From an uncultured Collinsella sp. (GTDB lineage Bacteria > Actinomycetota > Coriobacteriia > Coriobacteriales > Coriobacteriaceae): DNA of 26,850 bases. Made by a program: the position numbers and the translations under genes. Below the pieces are notes generated by a model. That model saw only the letters and a program-made list of their open reading frames with translations, did no database searches and was not told the origin of the DNA. This document shows positions 1 to 7,036 of this stretch, piece after piece. Location of the stretch: assembly GCA_900540905.1 (NCBI GenBank), contig UQHR01000031.1:1-26850 (forward strand), read 5' to 3'. Position 1 is the stretch's first letter, and each line of letters begins with the position of its first letter.

Positions 1-1
1 G

Positions 2-67
2 GGCTCCGTCTCGCTCGCCAACAGCCCCTCGGGCGGCGCGGTGGCCACCATCGCGATCCCCCTGTGA
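2..67 (+). CDS. C-terminal end of a sensor histidine kinase (partial)
   Basis: Only the last 21 codons are inside the window, ending at the TGA at 65-67. The readable tail contains NSPSGGAVATIAIPL. This matches the usual end of a histidine-kinase HATPase_c domain, where a glycine-rich turn is followed by a final beta strand ending in a short hydrophobic peptide. A two-component system probably lies just outside the left edge. The family call rests on this short tail only, so other GHKL ATPases cannot be excluded. Confidence 0.6.
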   Translation, partial: GSVSLANSPSGGAVATIAIPL

Positions 68-88
68 GGGCCTGACGACTCAGGCCCT
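67..88 (+). terminator. Hairpin terminator after the kinase gene
   Basis: A perfect 9-bp stem (AGGGCCTGA with TCAGGCCCT) closes a 4-base loop and starts at the last base of the kinase stop codon. The downstream tract TTGATT is only moderately T-rich, so it is a plausible but not textbook intrinsic terminator. Confidence 0.6.
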
Positions 89-108
89 TGATTCGCGATT
101 TCGGGAAT

Positions 109-234
109 GAATCAATTGATTCGCAAAACCGCAGGCCGCTCCTTTAATCACTCCCTGGTTCCCGCCGGGGTTCGTAGCGGGTGGCGTGAAAAGGGGTGAT
201 TCAAAGGGTCGGAGAGATGCGTCTTAGCCGAGAA
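109..234. other. Non-coding region with a palindrome and a nested hairpin
   Basis: No gene is visible between 89 and 308. The stretch holds a 14-bp perfect palindrome at 109-122 (GAATCAA/TTGATTC). It also holds a nested inverted repeat: AATCACTCC at 147-155 pairs with GGGGTGATT at 193-201, and inside it CCCGC pairs with GCGGG. These could be protein-binding sites or a small structured transcript; nothing in the sequence decides between them. Confidence 0.35.
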
Positions 235-253
235 TAAGGTTAGCCTTATCTTA
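235..253 (+). promoter_or_regulatory. DtxR/IdeR-type iron box
   Basis: TAAGGTTAGCCTTATCTTA matches the classical DtxR/IdeR consensus TTAGGTTAGSCTAACCTAA at about 15 of 19 positions, including the whole left half-site core AGGTTAGCCT. It lies about 55 bases upstream of the first methyltransferase start and just upstream of a TATAGT -10-like element at 271-276. That is where an iron-dependent repressor would be expected to block transcription. The match is seen directly; iron regulation of the cassette is inference. Confidence 0.6.
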
Positions 254-271
254 CTGCATGATTCGTGTGTT

Positions 272-293
272 ATAGTTAGATGTCTCTAACTAT
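272..293 (+). promoter_or_regulatory. 9-bp inverted repeat at the probable transcription start
   Basis: ATAGTTAGA and TCTAACTAT form a perfect inverted repeat separated by TGTC. It overlaps the TATAGT hexamer at 271-276, which is the best -10 for the methyltransferase genes. A GTTAGA-N4-TCTAAC core resembles a second metal-regulator half-site pair. In RNA it would form a small hairpin just before the GGGGG ribosome site at 296-300. No good -35 is visible. Confidence 0.4.
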
Positions 294-308
294 TTGGGGG
301 CGATAGCA

Positions 309-938
309 ATGCACGAATGCAAGGGCTTCTGGGACAAGAATGCCGGTCGGTACGACCGTTTCATGCGAAAGGACCGGGCGGCGTATGAGAATATGTATGA
401 GCTGATCAGGCCGGTGGTGAAAGCAAAAACCGTACTGGAGGTTGCCACCGGCACGGGGCTTATCGCAAAGAGCATCGTAAATGCGGCGGCGCACATCGAG
501 GCTACGGACGCTTCTGCAAAGATGATCCTTGAAGCAAAGCGGGACAATCAATCCGCAAAGCTGCACTTTTCCGTACAAGATATGTTCCGCCTGCCCTATG
601 CACGGAAGTCCTTTGATGTGGTGATCGCGTCCAACGCGCTTCACATAGTGCCGCATCCGGAAAAGGCCCTGCAAGAAATCAGGCGGGTGCTGAAGGACGA
701 CGGCGTGCTCATCGCGCCAACCTTCACCCACGCGGGGAGCTCGGTTTCCGGCAAGGCAAAAGCCTTTTTCATGAGTATGGCGGGATTCCCCCTCCACAGC
801 AGGTGGACAAGCGAGGAATATCTACGTTTCCTGCGTCAAAACGGCTGGGCAGTGCAGAAAAGCGCGGTGCTGAAGGCCTCGTTCCCGTTGACCTATGCGG
901 AATGCACGAAATCGGAGGGGCCAGATGTCGTTCTTTGA
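309..938 (+). CDS. Class I SAM-dependent methyltransferase (methyltransferase 1)
   Basis: A 209-residue protein with a Methyltransf_11/25-type Rossmann fold. Motif I is VLEVATGTG at residues 42-50, the acidic SAM ribose ligand is D67 in ATDAS, and motif IV-like residues SFDVVIASNALH lie at 101-112. The fold is UbiE-like, but no substrate can be named. I chose the ATG at 309 because GGGGG at 296-300 is correctly spaced; an upstream in-frame TTG at 294 has no ribosome site. The gene overlaps the next methyltransferase by 14 bases, so the two are translated together. Codon use is less G+C-rich than in the housekeeping genes further on, which suggests horizontal transfer. The iron box upstream implies expression under iron limitation, which is an inference. 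Confidence 0.8.
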   Translation: MHECKGFWDKNAGRYDRFMRKDRAAYENMYELIRPVVKAKTVLEVATGTGLIAKSIVNAAAHIEATDASAKMILEAKRDNQSAKLHFSVQDMFRLPYARKSFDVVIASNALHIVPHPEKALQEIRRVLKDDGVLIAPTFTHAGSSVSGKAKAFFMSMAGFPLHSRWTSEEYLRFLRQNGWAVQKSAVLKASFPLTYAECTKSEGPDVVL

Positions 939-1290
939 AAACACCCGCAAGCCCGTGGGCCTCGGCGGAAAACTTATGGTTGCCATGATGAATCTGGGGC
1001 ACAGCCCTGTGGCGCGGTGGGGACTTCGATTTCTACGACTTGCGCCAAATGCCAAGGTGCTGGATTGCGGCTGCGGCGGCGGGGCGAACATAAAACGGCT
1101 GCTGAAAAAATGCCCGCATGGCGTCGTCAAGGGCATCGACTATTCGCCCGTCAGCGTGGAGAAGACTAGAAAGCTCAACCGAACTGCAATTCAGGAGGGG
1201 CGTTGCGCCGTTCTGCAAGGCAGTGTGGCGGATATGGCGTTTGAGGACGTCATGCGGGCATTTTTGCATCCATCCTGCACATGGCGATAG
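925..1290 (+). pseudogene. Truncated class I methyltransferase (methyltransferase 2)
   Basis: The start ATG at 925 follows GGAGGGG at 914-920. The N-terminal half is a normal class I methyltransferase: motif I KVLDCGCGGGANI at residues 44-56 and acidic residue D72 in GIDYSP. After MAFED (residue 108) the expected continuation through motifs IV-VI is missing and the frame runs 13 residues to a stop, giving 121 residues where about 200 are usual. The DNA downstream of the break encodes the tail of an unrelated membrane protein in another frame, so an internal deletion is the simplest cause. The remaining protein lacks the second half of the fold and is unlikely to be active. Confidence 0.75.
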
Positions 1291-1346
1291 GCATGACGGC
1301 CATAGCGGCTGTGCTGGCGGCAATTATGACAGTTTTTATTCGCTGA
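1248..1346 (+). pseudogene. C-terminal remnant of an integral membrane protein
   Basis: In the frame ending at TGA 1344-1346 the DNA reads GIFASILHMAIGMTAIAAV, then a further run of Leu, Ala, Ile, Met, Val and Phe, then Ile-Arg and stop. This is a long hydrophobic helix typical of the last transmembrane segment of a transporter. There is no start codon with a ribosome site, and an in-frame TGA lies at 1242-1244, next to the junction with methyltransferase 2. I read it as the surviving 3' end of a transporter gene whose body was deleted together with the end of methyltransferase 2. The transporter family (MFS-like is possible) cannot be decided from this fragment. Confidence 0.5.
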
Positions 1347-1357
1347 GGAAGAAACCT

Positions 1358-2188
1358 ATGAAATGTAAAATTGAGAAAAACACCGTGCAGGAGACGCTGA
1401 TCCTCCCGCTGTATTCCCGGAAGCTGTGTACGGAGCTGTACCCGAACCTTTACAGGGATGAAACAGCGGTTCGCCTGCTCGACCAGATCGACTACGACTT
1501 TTCAGAGGCAGAGAAAAACTCCCGCAGCCTGATGCAGCGCTTTGGTGCGCTGGAGGTGGCCATGCGGCAGGGTGATCTTGCTTTCGAGGTGCAGGATTAC
1601 CTGAAAGGCCACCCCAATACGGCGGTGGTCAATCTGGGCTGCGGGCTGGACAACACCGGCAGAACCTGCGACAACGGTAGATGCAAGATCTACAATCTGG
1701 ACTTCCCGGATGTGATTGCCTTGCGGCAGCAGCTACTGCCCGCCGGGGATCGAGAACAAAATATCCCCTGCGACCTGAAAGACACCGCATGGTTTAGCAA
1801 AATCGATGCCTCCGGCGGGGCGGTGTTCTTTGCCTCCGGGGTGTTCTATTACTTTCTGACCCAGCAGGTCCGGGAACTGGTGCGGGGGATGGCGGACGCT
1901 TTCCCCGGCAGCGTGCTGGTCTTTGATGCTGCCAATCGGACGGCGGTAAAGATGATCGCAAAAACATGGCTTAAGACTGCAAAAATCAAGGATGTGGGGG
2001 CATATTTTGCGGTTTCGAATGCCGCCAAGGAAATCGGCACGTGGGACAGCCGTCTGCAGGTCACAAGTCGCGGCTATATGCTGGGCTACAAAGATTTGAG
2101 AGACCCTTCTGTCAGCGGCTTTTTCCGGTTTCTCGCAAGGGTCGGTGACAACGGGATGAAAATGCAAATCGTGAAAATAACATTTTGA
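1358..2188 (+). CDS. LCM-family SAM-dependent methyltransferase (methyltransferase 3)
   Basis: A 276-residue protein of the leucine-carboxyl-methyltransferase-like (LCM, PF04072-type) O-methyltransferase family. The family pattern is visible as the SAM loop VVNLGCGLDNT at residues 90-100, followed by the acidic loop YNLDFPDVI and an upstream region with RSLMQRFGALE. Bacterial members of this family are often attached to polyketide, siderophore or metal-uptake loci, but the substrate here is unknown. The ATG at 1358 follows GAGGAAG at 1345-1351; the frame is open further upstream, but only as a shadow of the deleted region. A long terminator follows. The lower G+C than the genes from 2284 onward fits an acquired cassette. 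Confidence 0.75.
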   Translation: MKCKIEKNTVQETLILPLYSRKLCTELYPNLYRDETAVRLLDQIDYDFSEAEKNSRSLMQRFGALEVAMRQGDLAFEVQDYLKGHPNTAVVNLGCGLDNTGRTCDNGRCKIYNLDFPDVIALRQQLLPAGDREQNIPCDLKDTAWFSKIDASGGAVFFASGVFYYFLTQQVRELVRGMADAFPGSVLVFDAANRTAVKMIAKTWLKTAKIKDVGAYFAVSNAAKEIGTWDSRLQVTSRGYMLGYKDLRDPSVSGFFRFLARVGDNGMKMQIVKITF

Positions 2189-2201
2189 GAGGCAAAAATG
2201 C

Positions 2202-2251
2202 AAAAGACGAGCACTTCTTGCCGCCCAATTGGCAAGAAGCGCTCGTCTTTT
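2202..2251. terminator. Bidirectional terminator between convergent genes
   Basis: AAAAGACGAGC (2202-2212) pairs with GCTCGTCTTTT (2241-2251), and inside this CTTCTTGCC pairs with GGCAAGAAG with single-base A/C interruptions. The A-run and T-run at the two ends let it serve both the + strand methyltransferase and the - strand kinase operon, which converge here. Confidence 0.85.
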
Positions 2252-2283
2252 CTTAACGCGTTGTATGGCGGAGAGAGCGCAAG

Positions 2284-3168
2284 TTACGCGAGCGCCCTTC
2301 TTGCCAGCTCGGCCGCGCCAAGGATTCCTTGGTCGCCGCCGCAGCCCGGGGCGCAGATGTAGCTCTCTATGTCCTTAAGCTCGGCGGTCTGGATGTAGCC
2401 ACCCAGATATTCGAGGGTCTTCTTGCGGACGATGCCGTAGAGCTGCTCCTGGTGCATCACGCCGCCGCCGAGGACGATACGGCGAGGCGAGTACATGAGC
2501 ACGAGGTTCGCGCACATCTGCCCCAGATAATCCCCCTCGAGCGCCCACACCTCAGCGTTGTCCGCGAGCTCGGCCGCGGGCTTTCCCCAGCGCGCGGCGA
2601 TGGCGGGGCCGGAGGCGAGGCCCTCGAGACAGCTCGCGTGGCTCGGGCAGACGCAGCGTCCCTCCTCGGTGGGACGGGTCCTTACCAGCATGTGGCCGGC
2701 CTCGGGGTGCAGCATGCCGTGAAGGAGCCTGCCCGCGCACATGACGCCCGCGCCCACGCCGGTGCCGATGGTCACGTAGACGGCGTCCTCGAGCCCCTTG
2801 CAGCAGCCGAAGACCACTTCGCCGAGGCAGGCAACGTTCACGTCCGTGTCGTAGGCCACCGGAATCCCGAGGGCGTCGGCGAACGCGGCGCGAAGACCAT
2901 AGCCTCGCCACGCGAGCTTGGGCGTCTGAAGGATGGAACCGTAGCGCTCATCGTTGGGGTCGACGCAGGTCGGGCCGAAGGCGCCGATGCCCAACGCGTT
3001 CACATCACGGGCGGTGAACCACTCGACCATTTGTGGGACGGTCTCGGCGGGCATAAGCGTCGGGGTCTCCATACGGTCGAGGACCTCGCCGTCGCCGGAC
3101 ACCACGGCACAGACCATCTTGGTCCCGCCGGCCTCGAGGGCGCCGAGCCTCATTTGCTTTTCGCTCAT
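2284..3168 (-). CDS. scrK: ROK-family fructokinase
   Basis: A 294-residue cytoplasmic sugar kinase that most likely phosphorylates free fructose to fructose 6-phosphate with ATP. The N-terminal LGALEAGGTKMVCAV is the phosphate-binding segment typical of ScrK/GmuE fructokinases rather than glucokinases. The catalytic Asp is D109 in YDTDVN. GTGVGAG at 135-141 is the second phosphate loop, and H159 with C172, C174, H177 and C180 form the zinc-binding cluster of ROK kinases. LGGGVM near the C-terminus completes the pattern. The ATG at 3168 follows AAGGAGG. It is the last gene of the PTS operon, about 80 bases after the GH172 gene. Specificity for fructose is inferred from subfamily and context; mannose is a possible side substrate. 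Confidence 0.8.
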   Translation of the reverse strand: MSEKQMRLGALEAGGTKMVCAVVSGDGEVLDRMETPTLMPAETVPQMVEWFTARDVNALGIGAFGPTCVDPNDERYGSILQTPKLAWRGYGLRAAFADALGIPVAYDTDVNVACLGEVVFGCCKGLEDAVYVTIGTGVGAGVMCAGRLLHGMLHPEAGHMLVRTRPTEEGRCVCPSHASCLEGLASGPAIAARWGKPAAELADNAEVWALEGDYLGQMCANLVLMYSPRRIVLGGGVMHQEQLYGIVRKKTLEYLGGYIQTAELKDIESYICAPGCGGDQGILGAAELARRALA

Positions 3169-3247
3169 GTGATCCTCCTTACAAAGGGACGCCCGCAGTC
3201 ATGGTCAACCGCGGGCGCCCATAACGTTGGCTTGTTTCGAGGCGACC

Positions 3248-4372
3248 CTACCTGGGCACGCGGTCCTGCCTTGCGGCAAACGGGGCGAGCACGGCGTGCG
3301 GCTCGCTTTGGTACCAGTAGGCGACGGTGGAGATGTCGTCCTCGCGCTCGTAGAGCTTGATGTCGTCGTTGCCGAGGTCCTGGAACGTCACGCGCAGGTC
3401 CTCCTTGAACGAGATCGGGTCGGGAAGGTGCCACCTGTAGAGGCCGTGCCTGGGCAGCGCGTCGTCGTTGGTCGCGAGCATCGGGTTCGGGTTCGGCTTG
3501 CCCGCGCTGAAGCGGTCGCGCGTGGCGTCGCGCGTCGAGCGGTACGGGTAGCCGGCGAACAGCGTGTTGAAGCACTGCGCCTCGGGCAGCGCGTGGGGCG
3601 GCCTGTCGAGGAAGGCCCAGGCACCGCCGAAGTAGTCCTCGGCTCCCGTCGAGGTGACCGTGGGGAACTCCTCGTCGCCGTCGAGGAAGAACTTCATCTC
3701 GCCCTCGCCCCACCAATAGCGCTCCAGAGCGCACAGGGCCATGTAGGTGCCGACGTAGTAGCCCTTGCCGCGCACGCCGTCGAGCACGGTGTAGTCGACG
3801 CCCCTGCGGGTGCTGCGCTCGCGGTTAAAACGGGCGTGGAAGTACATGGCGTCGTCCGGCACGTCGGTGAGCGCGTAGTTGAACGTGTAGAAGATGTACT
3901 TAATGAACCCGGGGTGCTCGCTCGTAAGCGTGACCTTGGCGTGCTTCCTGAAGGGCATCTCGAAGTAGCAGTTCATGCCACCCGTCGGGTTCACGCAGAT
4001 GGGCATCGAGTTGACGATGGCGCGCTCACCGAAGCCGTTGCAGAAGAAGTCGCCGACAGGGCACTCAACCGAGGGGGTCTCCTCGTCGTCCCAGTAGAAG
4101 CGCAGCACGAGGTCGCGCATGACGAAGCTGCCGGCGGCGGTCTTGTCGGGGACGGTCATCCAGATGTGGCGGATGATGCCGGGGCCCTCGATGTCCGCGA
4201 GCGTGATGGTCTCGCCGGACTCAAGGGGCACGCAGCACGAGCCCTTGCGGCCGACGCCGAGGTGGCTGGCCGACATGGCGGCACGGCCCTTCTCGCCCGT
4301 GATGTTCTCGGGGGTGATGGCGCGGCTTTCCTCACCGCCGTGCATCCACACGTCCTTAAGGAACTCTCTCAT
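3248..4372 (-). CDS. GH172 (DUF2961) family glycoside hydrolase
   Basis: A 374-residue protein of the DUF2961 family, now glycoside hydrolase family 172. Characterised members act on difructose dianhydride I (alpha-fructofuranosidase type) or on D-arabinofuranosides. Family features are WMTVPDK at 71-77, the core around WWGEGEMKFFLDGDEEFP (220-237), and TGAEDYFGGAW (242-252). The glutamates near E223/E225 and at E245 are the likely catalytic pair, about 20 residues apart as in the characterised enzyme. There is no signal peptide, so it acts in the cytoplasm on imported sugar. The ATG at 4372 follows GAGGAGG, and the gene starts 12 bases after PTS IIA. Context with a fructokinase and a PTS points to a fructose-containing disaccharide or dianhydride, possibly phosphorylated on import. 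An arabinofuranosidase role is less likely but not excluded. Confidence 0.85.
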   Translation of the reverse strand: MREFLKDVWMHGGEESRAITPENITGEKGRAAMSASHLGVGRKGSCCVPLESGETITLADIEGPGIIRHIWMTVPDKTAAGSFVMRDLVLRFYWDDEETPSVECPVGDFFCNGFGERAIVNSMPICVNPTGGMNCYFEMPFRKHAKVTLTSEHPGFIKYIFYTFNYALTDVPDDAMYFHARFNRERSTRRGVDYTVLDGVRGKGYYVGTYMALCALERYWWGEGEMKFFLDGDEEFPTVTSTGAEDYFGGAWAFLDRPPHALPEAQCFNTLFAGYPYRSTRDATRDRFSAGKPNPNPMLATNDDALPRHGLYRWHLPDPISFKEDLRVTFQDLGNDDIKLYEREDDISTVAYWYQSEPHAVLAPFAARQDRVPR

Positions 4373-4384
4373 CGTCGACCTCCT

Positions 4385-4783
4385 CTATTCGTCGTCTTCG
4401 CACTCGGCGGAACTGGCACCGTTCACGTAGACGATCTGCTGGCGCGCCTCGTCGACGAGGGCGTCGAAGTCGAGTTTCTCGTCGGGGCGCGCGAGCGCGA
4501 CCGTCATGGCGAGCGGGAGGTTGACACCCGCGATCACGTGGATCCGGTCGGAGGCGAAGCGGGAGAAGCGCTGGTTCACGCTGCCGCCGAGCGCGTCGGT
4601 GAGGACGACGACCTCGTCAGTGCCCGAAAGCGCCGCCTCGACCGCCGCGTCGAGCCCCTCGCCGTTGTCGTTCACGTAGGCGCACACGGCGTTGACGGCG
4701 TCGCTCTTACCCGTAAGGAACTCGAGGGTGTCCTTGAAGCCCTGGGCGAGAAGGGAATGACTCGCCACAACTATCTTTCTCAT
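4385..4783 (-). CDS. PTS mannose/fructose/sorbose-family IIA component
   Basis: A 132-residue soluble EIIA of the mannose family. The N-terminal strand MRKIVVASHSLLAQGF carries the phospho-accepting histidine H9. ALGGSVNQRF at 64-73 is the conserved loop that packs beside the active site. It takes phosphate from HPr and passes it to IIB. Length is normal for a stand-alone IIA domain. It lies 26 bases after IID and 12 bases before the GH172 gene, within one - strand operon. The ribosome site is weak (GGTGA region before the ATG at 4783). The substrate is not readable from this component. Confidence 0.9.
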   Translation of the reverse strand: MRKIVVASHSLLAQGFKDTLEFLTGKSDAVNAVCAYVNDNGEGLDAAVEAALSGTDEVVVLTDALGGSVNQRFSRFASDRIHVIAGVNLPLAMTVALARPDEKLDFDALVDEARQQIVYVNGASSAECEDDE

Positions 4784-4809
4784 TGATTCACCAATCTCTT
4801 GGGTCGAAG

Positions 4810-5643
4810 CTAGGCGAGGATGCCAGCGGCGGAGGCGACCATCGCGAGGACGATCACCACGAGGATGAGGGCCGTCATGCTCGCGTTCTTCTTGGTAAGA
4901 AGGTAATACGCGCTTCCCGTGATGGCGGCGGGGATCATGGCAGGCAGGATCTTGTCGAGCAGCGGCTGAATCTCCATCGAGACGTCGCCGAAGCTGAAGC
5001 TAATCGGGCAGGTGACGCCGATGACCGAGGCGATGAGGCAGCCGACCACGGTGAGGCCGAGCACGGAGGCGGCGGCAGTGAGGTTGGGAAGCTTCTCGCT
5101 GAAGTCGGTGACGAGCTTCACGCCCTGCTTGTAGCCGAACTCGAGGGCGTGCATGCGGACCCAGAAGATGGCCAGGATGAGCGCGAACCAGATGCCGGCT
5201 CCCACGGGGTTGCCCTCGATGGCCATGTAGGCGGCGATGGAGCCCATGATGGTCGGGATCATGGTCATGAGCAGGGAGTCGCCGACGCCGGCGAGCGGTC
5301 CCATGGTGCCGATCTTCAGGTCTTGGACGGCGTCCGCCGCCGCTAGGCCGTCGCGTTCCTCCATGGCCACGCAGGCGCCAAGGATGATGGCGGCGAGCCA
5401 AGGCTGGGTGTTGTAGTAGCGGAAGTGGTTGTTGAGCGCTTGCTTATAGTCCTCGTCGTTCGTGTAGATCTTCCTCAGGACCGGCGAGAGGGCGTAGGCG
5501 ACTGAGGCGCCCTGCTGGGTCTGGTAGTTGAAGGTGCACACGCTCATGAGCCAGCGCCAGTTCGCGTTGCGCAGGTCCTTCTTGGTGACCTTGTAGCCGG
5601 AGGGCTTGCCCTCGGCGACGGCGGTGATGTTCTCGTTTTCCAT
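4810..5643 (-). CDS. PTS mannose/fructose/sorbose-family IID component
   Basis: A 277-residue membrane subunit. It begins with the family pattern VTKKDLRNANWRWLMSVCTFNYQ and contains the conserved GTMGPLAGVGDSL (127-139), which forms part of the translocation site with IIC. The C-terminal half has four to five hydrophobic helices (about 140-160, 190-212, 230-250, 255-277). The ATG at 5643 follows GAGGATGAG, and IIC stops only two bases upstream, so the two subunits are translationally coupled. It seems intact, although the IIC partner carries a frameshift. Confidence 0.9.
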   Translation of the reverse strand: MENENITAVAEGKPSGYKVTKKDLRNANWRWLMSVCTFNYQTQQGASVAYALSPVLRKIYTNDEDYKQALNNHFRYYNTQPWLAAIILGACVAMEERDGLAAADAVQDLKIGTMGPLAGVGDSLLMTMIPTIMGSIAAYMAIEGNPVGAGIWFALILAIFWVRMHALEFGYKQGVKLVTDFSEKLPNLTAAASVLGLTVVGCLIASVIGVTCPISFSFGDVSMEIQPLLDKILPAMIPAAITGSAYYLLTKKNASMTALILVVIVLAMVASAAGILA

Positions 5644-5645
5644 GG

Positions 5646-6430
5646 TTACTCATCCTCTCCGATGAAGGCGTCTGCGGAAGCGTGGGCGGCGAGCTCGGTG
5701 TCCCTCTCGGCACGCTGGTAGAACGCGATCGCGAGGGCAACGCCGACGATGGCGGCGCCGATGATGGGCACGTTCAGGAAGGCCGAGAGGAAGAAGCCGG
5801 CGAGCAGGTACTGGAAGTACTTGCCAGTGGGCATGTAACGCAGCAGCATCGCGATGCCGACGGCCGGGAGCATCTTGCCGGCGAGGGTGAGGCCGGAAAG
5901 GAACCACTGAGGCATAACCTCGAGGAGCCAGTTGACGGCGGGCTGGCCGAGGGTCACGGAGACAAAGACGGGCAGGGCGGCGCACAGGCCGAAGAGCACG
6001 GGGCAGACCCACAGGATGGCGTTCATCTGCTTGAACTTGCCCTCGTCGCAGAACTTCTGGGACTTCTCGACGACGAAGCCGTTGAGGATCTTGACGATGA
6101 CGTCGAGCTGGATGCCGAGCATGCCGACCGGCAGGCCGATGGCGAGGCCCGTGTCCGCGCCCAGGGTCACGCCGTAGGCGGTGGCGATGATGGCCATCGT
6201 GCCGTAGTCGGGAATCGACGAGCCGCCGAAGCCCGCGACGCCGAGCTGCATGAGCTGGATGGTGCCGCCGATGACGAGGCCGGTCTGCCAGTCGCCCATG
6301 CGACACCGGTGATAAGGCCCCAGAAGACGGCATAGTTGACGAAGATCATCGGGATGCCGTAGTAGTCCACGTGCTTGATGAAGGCCAGCAGGGTCAAAAG
6401 GACGACCTGCAGGATAGTGAAGTTGACCAT
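5646..6430 (-). pseudogene. PTS mannose/fructose/sorbose-family IIC component, single-base frameshift
   Basis: The membrane channel subunit is split between two frames. The ATG at 6430, after AAGGAGG, gives MVNFTILQVVLLTLLAFI up to VFWGLITGVA. The frame then goes wrong, and MGDWQTGLVIGGTIQLMQLG and the rest continue in another frame to the stop at 5646-5648. Adding one base at 6300/6301 (plus strand CATGCGAC to CATGGCGAC) restores the family-typical ITGVAMGDWQTGL and yields a 261-residue protein of normal length. The break is in a short GC stretch, not a long homopolymer. Either the strain has lost transport by this PTS or this is an assembly error. All remaining helices and the C-terminus are intact, which suggests a very recent event or an artefact. 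Confidence 0.85.
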
Positions 6431-6439
6431 GATCCCTCC

Positions 6440-6913
6440 TTAGATGAGGTCGGCGACGGAGACGGGCTTGTCGGCGGGCACGAACTGTGCCGTCACCTTG
6501 ACGCCGCGGGCGATGAGCGCCTTGTAGCTCTGGACGTTCTCGGCGGAGGCATAGGCGCGCTGGGTGAGCTGGACGCCGCTCTCCTTGACGAGCGAGCCGC
6601 CGACGATCAGCGACGGGAGCTCGATGCCCGACTCGACCAGGTGAAGGATCGTCTCGGGCTCCTTGGCGATGACAAAGACCTTCTCGCGGTCGTACTTGCC
6701 CGCCGCGAAGTTCTTGAGCGCGGTCTGCTCGGAGATGATCGAGACGGCCATGCCCGCGGGGCGCGCCATCCTCATAGTGGACTTCAGGACCTCGTCGCCG
6801 GCGACCTTGTCGTCGATGACCATGACTCGGGTCGCGCCCGACAGCGGGGCCCACTGCGTCACGATGATGCCGTGAAGCAGGCGATTGTCGATTCGTGCCA
6901 TAACAACACTCAT
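6440..6913 (-). CDS. PTS mannose/fructose/sorbose-family IIB component
   Basis: A 157-residue soluble IIB domain. The active-site histidine H14 lies in MARIDNRLLHGIIVTQW, the signature of the mannose-family IIB. It accepts phosphate from IIA and donates it to the incoming sugar. I use the ATG at 6913 because AGGAG lies five bases upstream; longer in-frame readings start inside the promoter region. It is the first gene of the structural operon, 123 bases after the regulator gene, and IIC follows 9 bases later. Confidence 0.9.
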   Translation of the reverse strand: MSVVMARIDNRLLHGIIVTQWAPLSGATRVMVIDDKVAGDEVLKSTMRMARPAGMAVSIISEQTALKNFAAGKYDREKVFVIAKEPETILHLVESGIELPSLIVGGSLVKESGVQLTQRAYASAENVQSYKALIARGVKVTAQFVPADKPVSVADLI

Positions 6914-7036
6914 GTTTGCTCCTATCAAATGAAGTTTTACGTTCGGTACTGCCTCGGCGCTATCCGGATTCGCGCCGGGCAAGGGGTTATCGGATTATTG
7001 AGGACGCGCGGTCAGCTTGCGGCGGCGCGGGGAAGG
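6914..7036 (-). promoter_or_regulatory. Likely promoter region of the PTS/GH172 operon
   Basis: The 123-base gap holds a weak sigma-70-like candidate on the - strand: CTGACC (7010-7015) and GATAAC (6986-6991), 18 bases apart. No sigma-54 element of the TGGC-N8-TGC kind is visible, although LevR-type regulators normally act with sigma-54. An 8-bp palindrome ATCCGGAT lies at 6962-6969. Regulation by the adjacent PRD protein is expected but no operator can be defined. Confidence 0.3.

Noticed and set aside
309..938. UbiE (menaquinone/ubiquinone methyltransferase) assignment for methyltransferase 1
   Set aside because: The fold is similar but UbiE-specific motifs are not visible and there is no quinone gene nearby.
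1118..1357. An 80-codon N-terminal extension of methyltransferase 3
   Set aside because: It overlaps methyltransferase 2 and the deletion scar, and the ATG at 1358 has a good ribosome site and matches the family start.
2329..4786. Long open frames on the + strand opposite the kinase, GH172 and IIA genes
   Set aside because: They are rich in Arg, Ala, Gly, His and Val, have no ribosome sites or domains, and mirror real high-G+C genes on the other strand.
6914..7036. Sigma-54 promoter expected from a LevR-type regulator
   Set aside because: No TGGC-N8-TGC arrangement could be found on the - strand, and the regulator lacks the GAFTGA segment.
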